In this document: piece by piece, positions 60,907-64,000 of the stretch
How the letters are laid out: every line of letters starts with the position of its first letter
How positions within the stretch are numbered: the first letter of the stretch is position 1
Assembly: GCA_035647855.1 (NCBI GenBank)
Contig: DASRMP010000055.1
Location: 62,001 to 126,000, forward strand
From: JAAZBW01 sp035647855
Lineage (GTDB): Bacteria; Actinomycetota; Actinomycetes; Actinomycetales; Actinomycetaceae
Reading direction: 5' to 3'
Length of the DNA stretch: 64,000 nucleotides
Made by a program: the position numbers and the translations under genes
Notes under the pieces: model-generated
The model's database searches: none
What the model was told of the DNA's origin: nothing
The model's input: the letters and a program-made list of their open reading frames with translations, nothing else

Positions 60907-61608
60907 TCAGGGGCGGTTCGCAAGGATCGCGGGCACAGTGGTGGTGCTTTTGATGTAGTCGCCCAATTCGGGGATCAAGATAGTAGAGAGTCGCAACACC
61001 TCACGGTGTGCATCAGCCAGGTCGCGTCCAGGTTGAGTGCCGAACAGCGGCTCGTGATGCGATGCACGGTTGCGAGCGTTGTTGATCGTTGTCAACGAGC
61101 GTTCGAGTGCAACGCGGCTGGTCTTTCTGGGCCAGGCGAGGTGTAGATAGGGTACCCACAGCGTCTTCTCGTGTGCAGCATCGGTGCAGTGTCGCCAAAA
61201 GCCGAACGAGAGTTCGGCGATCACTTCCCCCGGCTTGGCTGAGGCGCCACCACATCGTCGAATCGCGTCAGTGACAGTTGCACGGTTTCGAGCGTTCAGG
61301 TCAGCTCGATGGCCACGCCGAGTGCGCCAGAGCGGTGCGAGTACCGGCGAGGTGGGGTCGAAGAGCCAGTGCTGCGCGCCATGCCACCGCGCAGTGATGA
61401 CGGAATCGTAGGCATTGCGGACGGCAACCTCGACGTGCGCGATGTCGCGCATAAGTGAGGCACCGAGCTGCAAGTTCCATTCATAGAGTGCAAGTGCGCG
61501 TTGATGGTCGCCGCCTGCTTCCCGTAGGTAGCGGGCGAACCTGGGGGTTGAGAGCCACGTCTCGACCCAGGCTGCCTCAGCTTGGCGGTCGGGCGCGGGT
61601 TCGGCCAT
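60907..61608 (-). CDS. Abi_2-like abortive infection family protein
   Basis: A 233-residue helical protein: LSTPRFARYLREAGGDHQRA, LALYEWNLQLGASLMRDIAH VEVAVRNAYD and NARNRASHHEPLFG. These are the recurring blocks of Abi-like proteins (LYEWN, HxEVALRNA, ARNRxAHHEPLF), whose Rx4-6H motif suggests an HEPN ribonuclease. ATG at 61608; TTGACA 17 bp before an AT-containing box and the ATG argues for a promoter just upstream rather than the longer TTG-initiated frame. Possible phage-defence gene. Confidence 0.72.
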   Translation of the reverse strand: MAEPAPDRQAEAAWVETWLSTPRFARYLREAGGDHQRALALYEWNLQLGASLMRDIAHVEVAVRNAYDSVITARWHGAQHWLFDPTSPVLAPLWRTRRGHRADLNARNRATVTDAIRRCGGASAKPGEVIAELSFGFWRHCTDAAHEKTLWVPYLHLAWPRKTSRVALERSLTTINNARNRASHHEPLFGTQPGRDLADAHREVLRLSTILIPELGDYIKSTTTVPAILANRP

Positions 61609-61764
61609 CCGGCTACTCTCGATGGGCGGCGGGTATGTCAAAGCCCCGGCGAGATGTAACTCTGTTGCCAGAGCCAGCGCTCCACCGGGGCGTCATATCA
61701 AGAGTAGCATCCTGTTCCGAAGCTCTCCAGCGGCAGGCCGTCCCGGCAGGAATATAGAGAAGCT

Positions 61765-62208
61765 CTACGAACCTTCCCCTGACTCCATGCCAGAACGTAG
61801 GTACTCGTTGATGTCCTGGCTTCCAAGGTTCGCGCCGAGAGGCGGTAGAAGACCGGACTTCCGCAGAGCCGCATATGCCTGCTGATTGTGTTCGAAATAC
61901 TCTCGCTTCAGGCGCTCATCTTCCTCAGGCGTATCTCCGACGCGGCGAAATTCCCATGGAACCTGGAGACATTCTGAGGATCCATCTGAGAAGAATCGCC
62001 TGGCGCTCATGTTGGTCATACGGTGCTCGCTCAGAATGTCCAAGCAGCGTCTGTCATCAGCATCAGTGTTCCACACCCAGCCAATGTGCCAACCGCGATG
62101 AAAATGGTGGCCGTTTTCTACCGAGATCAAATCTGAGGCAGTCAGTGCCCATGCCTCTCCAGAATCACCAAGCGCACTTCTCGCGCATTGTTCCATGCCG
62201 TCAATCAC
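61765..62208 (-). CDS. unknown small protein coupled to the DUF262 gene
   Basis: About 147 residues: VIDGMEQCARSALGDSGEAW, LISVENGHHFHRGWHIGWVW, then a charged helix (DTPEEDERLKREYFEHNQQA) and C-terminal GSQDINEYLRSGMESGEGS. The GTG start at 62208 overlaps the DUF262 stop; ATG at 62196 is an alternative. The frame is well patterned but I recognise no family. The coupling suggests a partner in the same system. Confidence 0.65.
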   Translation of the reverse strand: MIDGMEQCARSALGDSGEAWALTASDLISVENGHHFHRGWHIGWVWNTDADDRRCLDILSEHRMTNMSARRFFSDGSSECLQVPWEFRRVGDTPEEDERLKREYFEHNQQAYAALRKSGLLPPLGANLGSQDINEYLRSGMESGEGS

Positions 62209-63979
62209 GTTCGCTCTGCGCCTCATCGGAAGGCGCCGCACCAAGTGTGCGGATCAGTCGACCTCTGAGCTGAGCCTTACGGGATTCAAAGAACACTGAG
62301 AACTCCGCGAGATCGAGCGGGAGATCGTCGAGGTCATTCTCCGCGATGTAGGTCGCCCGCTTCTCCTCGCTCGGGAATGCGGCATCAATCCAGGCGGCAG
62401 GGAGCGCGTCCTGCTTCTCGATGTTCGCTGTGCCCGCGAGGAGCTGGAGGTTCGGCAGGAGGTTCACCGCAGCCAGGTAGTCGTCGATCCTCTCGGCCGG
62501 AATCCCTGCCTCCGTGAGCTTCTTCTTCGTGAAGCGCGACTTCGGGAAGATGTGGTCCTCGTGGAACTTCTTGCTCAGGTCGAGCCCCGGATACAGGACC
62601 GACAAGACCGAGAAGGTGCGCTGACCGCCGTACTTGAGGTTCAGCAGCTCGTCGATCTCGGCGTTGTCAAAGGCAAGGCTCTTGCCCGCCGTCGCCATCG
62701 CGTCCTCAACCGCAGCGACCGGGAAGTCCGAGCCTGCATTCTCCCGCAAGACATCACGGATGCGGGTCAACAGGGTGTCGAGACCTGAACCCCAGATGCC
62801 ACGCTTGATGAGCGATCGGGTGACCCAGCGTTGAAGCGCGAGCCGGTCGGCCGCGTTCGCAGTCGAGTCGAGGTAGGAGTCGGTCGCGCCTCGCAGATGG
62901 AGGTAGTACGCGAGAGGGATGATTACGCTGTTGGCAGTGAGGTTTCGTTCGTTGTAGCCGAACTGCTGCAGCAGGGTCGCGGCACGCAGGAGTGCGCCCT
63001 TGATCTGTGGCCAGACTTCCTCGACCTTCGCCATGTTCGTCTGGGTGAAGTTGGTGACTTTGAACCGCACGTCCACATCCGCGATTGTCAGCGCAGTCTT
63101 CAGCACCACGTCTTTGGAGAACGAGAACCGGCGGCCCGCGTTGCCGTTGATCTCGGATACAAGTGAGCGAACCTCTTCGCGCGCATCGAGGTCTCGCCAC
63201 TGGTTCGTGGCCATCGACAACAGCAGGTCGGAGTACGAGAGCGTGGTGCCCCCGCTGTTGACGCGCACGAAGATTTCTAGCACCTTGTCAGCGTCTTGGT
63301 CGGTGACGAGGAAGTAGTTCATCGGCTTCAGGACACGGATCGCCTCGTACAGGTCGTACAGCCGTTGGAACGCATCTGCGGATCCGGCGATGTTCCGGCG
63401 TGTTAGCTCCTGCATGATCGCTGGCCCAGCGTTGGCAAGACCAAGGACAGCTCCGACCCGGAACCACTTGTCTTCGTCGCCCTCCTCGGCTGCGGCTTCC
63501 TTGTCGGTGAGAAACCGCAAGTCGTACTTGAGCCCGAGCTCCTCATCATCGGCAGCGTCGACGAGGTTCAGATACAGCCGCTTCACCGGGAATGCGTCTG
63601 CACTGTTCCACCATGCGTACTTCTTTTTCTCGGCGAAGCTGCCGTACAGGGCGATGTTCAGCGAGGTGAGGCGCTGCTGCCCGTCCAGGACCGCGGTCGT
63701 GCCGCTGCCCGCCGGGACTGTCGCCTTATCCGCGTATGGGTTGTCGCGCTCGTGGTAGTTGGTAAGGAACTCGTAGAACGTGTAGGACTGCGCGGTCTCG
63801 GGCTTCACATCCCAGAGCAGGAACGAGCCGACCGGGTATCCCCGCATGAGGCTGTCGACCAGCTTGATGATCTGCTCGGCACCCCACACGAACTCGCGCT
63901 GGATCGCGGGCATCAGGTACTCGCGCTTGTGGATCGCTGTGAGCATCTCCTCGATACTGCGGGGCGTCTGGAAGGACAT
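62201..63979 (-). CDS. DUF262 protein with C-terminal HNH-like domain (GmrSD-type)
   Basis: A 592-residue protein. The N-terminal DUF262 (ParB-like) domain has IQREFVWGAEQIIKLVDSLM, GSFLLWDV and VLDGQQRLTSL (DGQQR at 99-103), the nucleotide-binding signature of GmrS-like proteins. The middle is helical. The C-terminal domain has FHEDHIFPKSRF (His476) and NLLPNLQLLAGTANIEKQD, the DUF1524-like HNH nuclease motif of GmrD. This is the single-chain form of the type IV-like restriction enzymes that target modified phage DNA. A weak GAGAGG precedes the ATG, 22 nt from the window edge. Confidence 0.88.
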   Translation of the reverse strand: MSFQTPRSIEEMLTAIHKREYLMPAIQREFVWGAEQIIKLVDSLMRGYPVGSFLLWDVKPETAQSYTFYEFLTNYHERDNPYADKATVPAGSGTTAVLDGQQRLTSLNIALYGSFAEKKKYAWWNSADAFPVKRLYLNLVDAADDEELGLKYDLRFLTDKEAAAEEGDEDKWFRVGAVLGLANAGPAIMQELTRRNIAGSADAFQRLYDLYEAIRVLKPMNYFLVTDQDADKVLEIFVRVNSGGTTLSYSDLLLSMATNQWRDLDAREEVRSLVSEINGNAGRRFSFSKDVVLKTALTIADVDVRFKVTNFTQTNMAKVEEVWPQIKGALLRAATLLQQFGYNERNLTANSVIIPLAYYLHLRGATDSYLDSTANAADRLALQRWVTRSLIKRGIWGSGLDTLLTRIRDVLRENAGSDFPVAAVEDAMATAGKSLAFDNAEIDELLNLKYGGQRTFSVLSVLYPGLDLSKKFHEDHIFPKSRFTKKKLTEAGIPAERIDDYLAAVNLLPNLQLLAGTANIEKQDALPAAWIDAAFPSEEKRATYIAENDLDDLPLDLAEFSVFFESRKAQLRGRLIRTLGAAPSDEAQSERD

Positions 63980-64000
63980 CTGGCGGGACCTCTCGTTGAG

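Overview
The window is high-GC DNA from an actinobacterium. Pointers are the lpdA-sucB pair, a DUF4191 gene next to glnA, a second glnA next to glnE, polyphosphate glucokinase, a LppM-type lipoprotein, MMPL and DUF3043 proteins, 13E12/DUF222-HNH genes, and many genes whose -10 box (TANNNT) lies 6-7 nt before a GTG or ATG, the signature of leaderless mRNAs. The gene set suggests an actinomycete of the Actinomycetales/Micrococcales type; genus cannot be fixed from sequence alone.

1-13 kb is chromosomal core: a partial DUF4333 protein, DUF3043, an aldo/keto reductase, pyrD with small membrane proteins, leucyl aminopeptidase, lpdA and a two-lipoyl-domain E2 (sucB), a kinase-like membrane protein, DUF4191 and adenylylatable glutamine synthetase glnA.

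12.97-20.84 kb is a 7.9-kb integrated element in the 3' end of glnA. It is bounded by a 15-bp direct repeat and supplies its own last glnA codons. It carries a tyrosine integrase and excisionase, an AbiEi/AbiEii toxin-antitoxin pair with a palindromic operator over its promoter, an EcsC protein, and unknown cargo. The integrase is split just before its catalytic tyrosine by a 263-bp transposase-less element flanked by a 7-bp target duplication, so the island is probably stranded.

20.9-31 kb is accessory: MarR/nitroreductase/SDR, a cytosolic GH3 enzyme, a VOC remnant, an HNH protein, a DUF4203-like membrane protein and a GH3 lipoprotein. 30.9-38.3 kb is a beta-glucoside PTS operon read leftwards (EIIBCA, GH1 6-phospho-beta-glucosidase, LicT/BglG antiterminator, HAD phosphatase, HPr, Enzyme I). 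A CRP-type palindrome, a promoter and an RAT/terminator switch precede it.

38.3-52 kb returns to core: histidine phosphatase, glnE-glnA2, panB, SPOR-like protein, map, ppgK, LppM, RNase P RNA, RNase HI/phosphatase fusion, a cysteine-free zinc-ribbon homologue and an MMPL transporter. 52-64 kb is accessory and decaying: an SH3 lipoprotein, genes joined or gutted by deletions (YciI/VOC, AraC), an HTH/membrane pair, TetR-DrrAB, a toxin-antitoxin pair whose toxin has an in-frame stop, duplicated HTH genes, a methyltransferase stub, an Abi_2-like protein, and a DUF262/HNH protein overlapping a small partner, which together look like a defence island.
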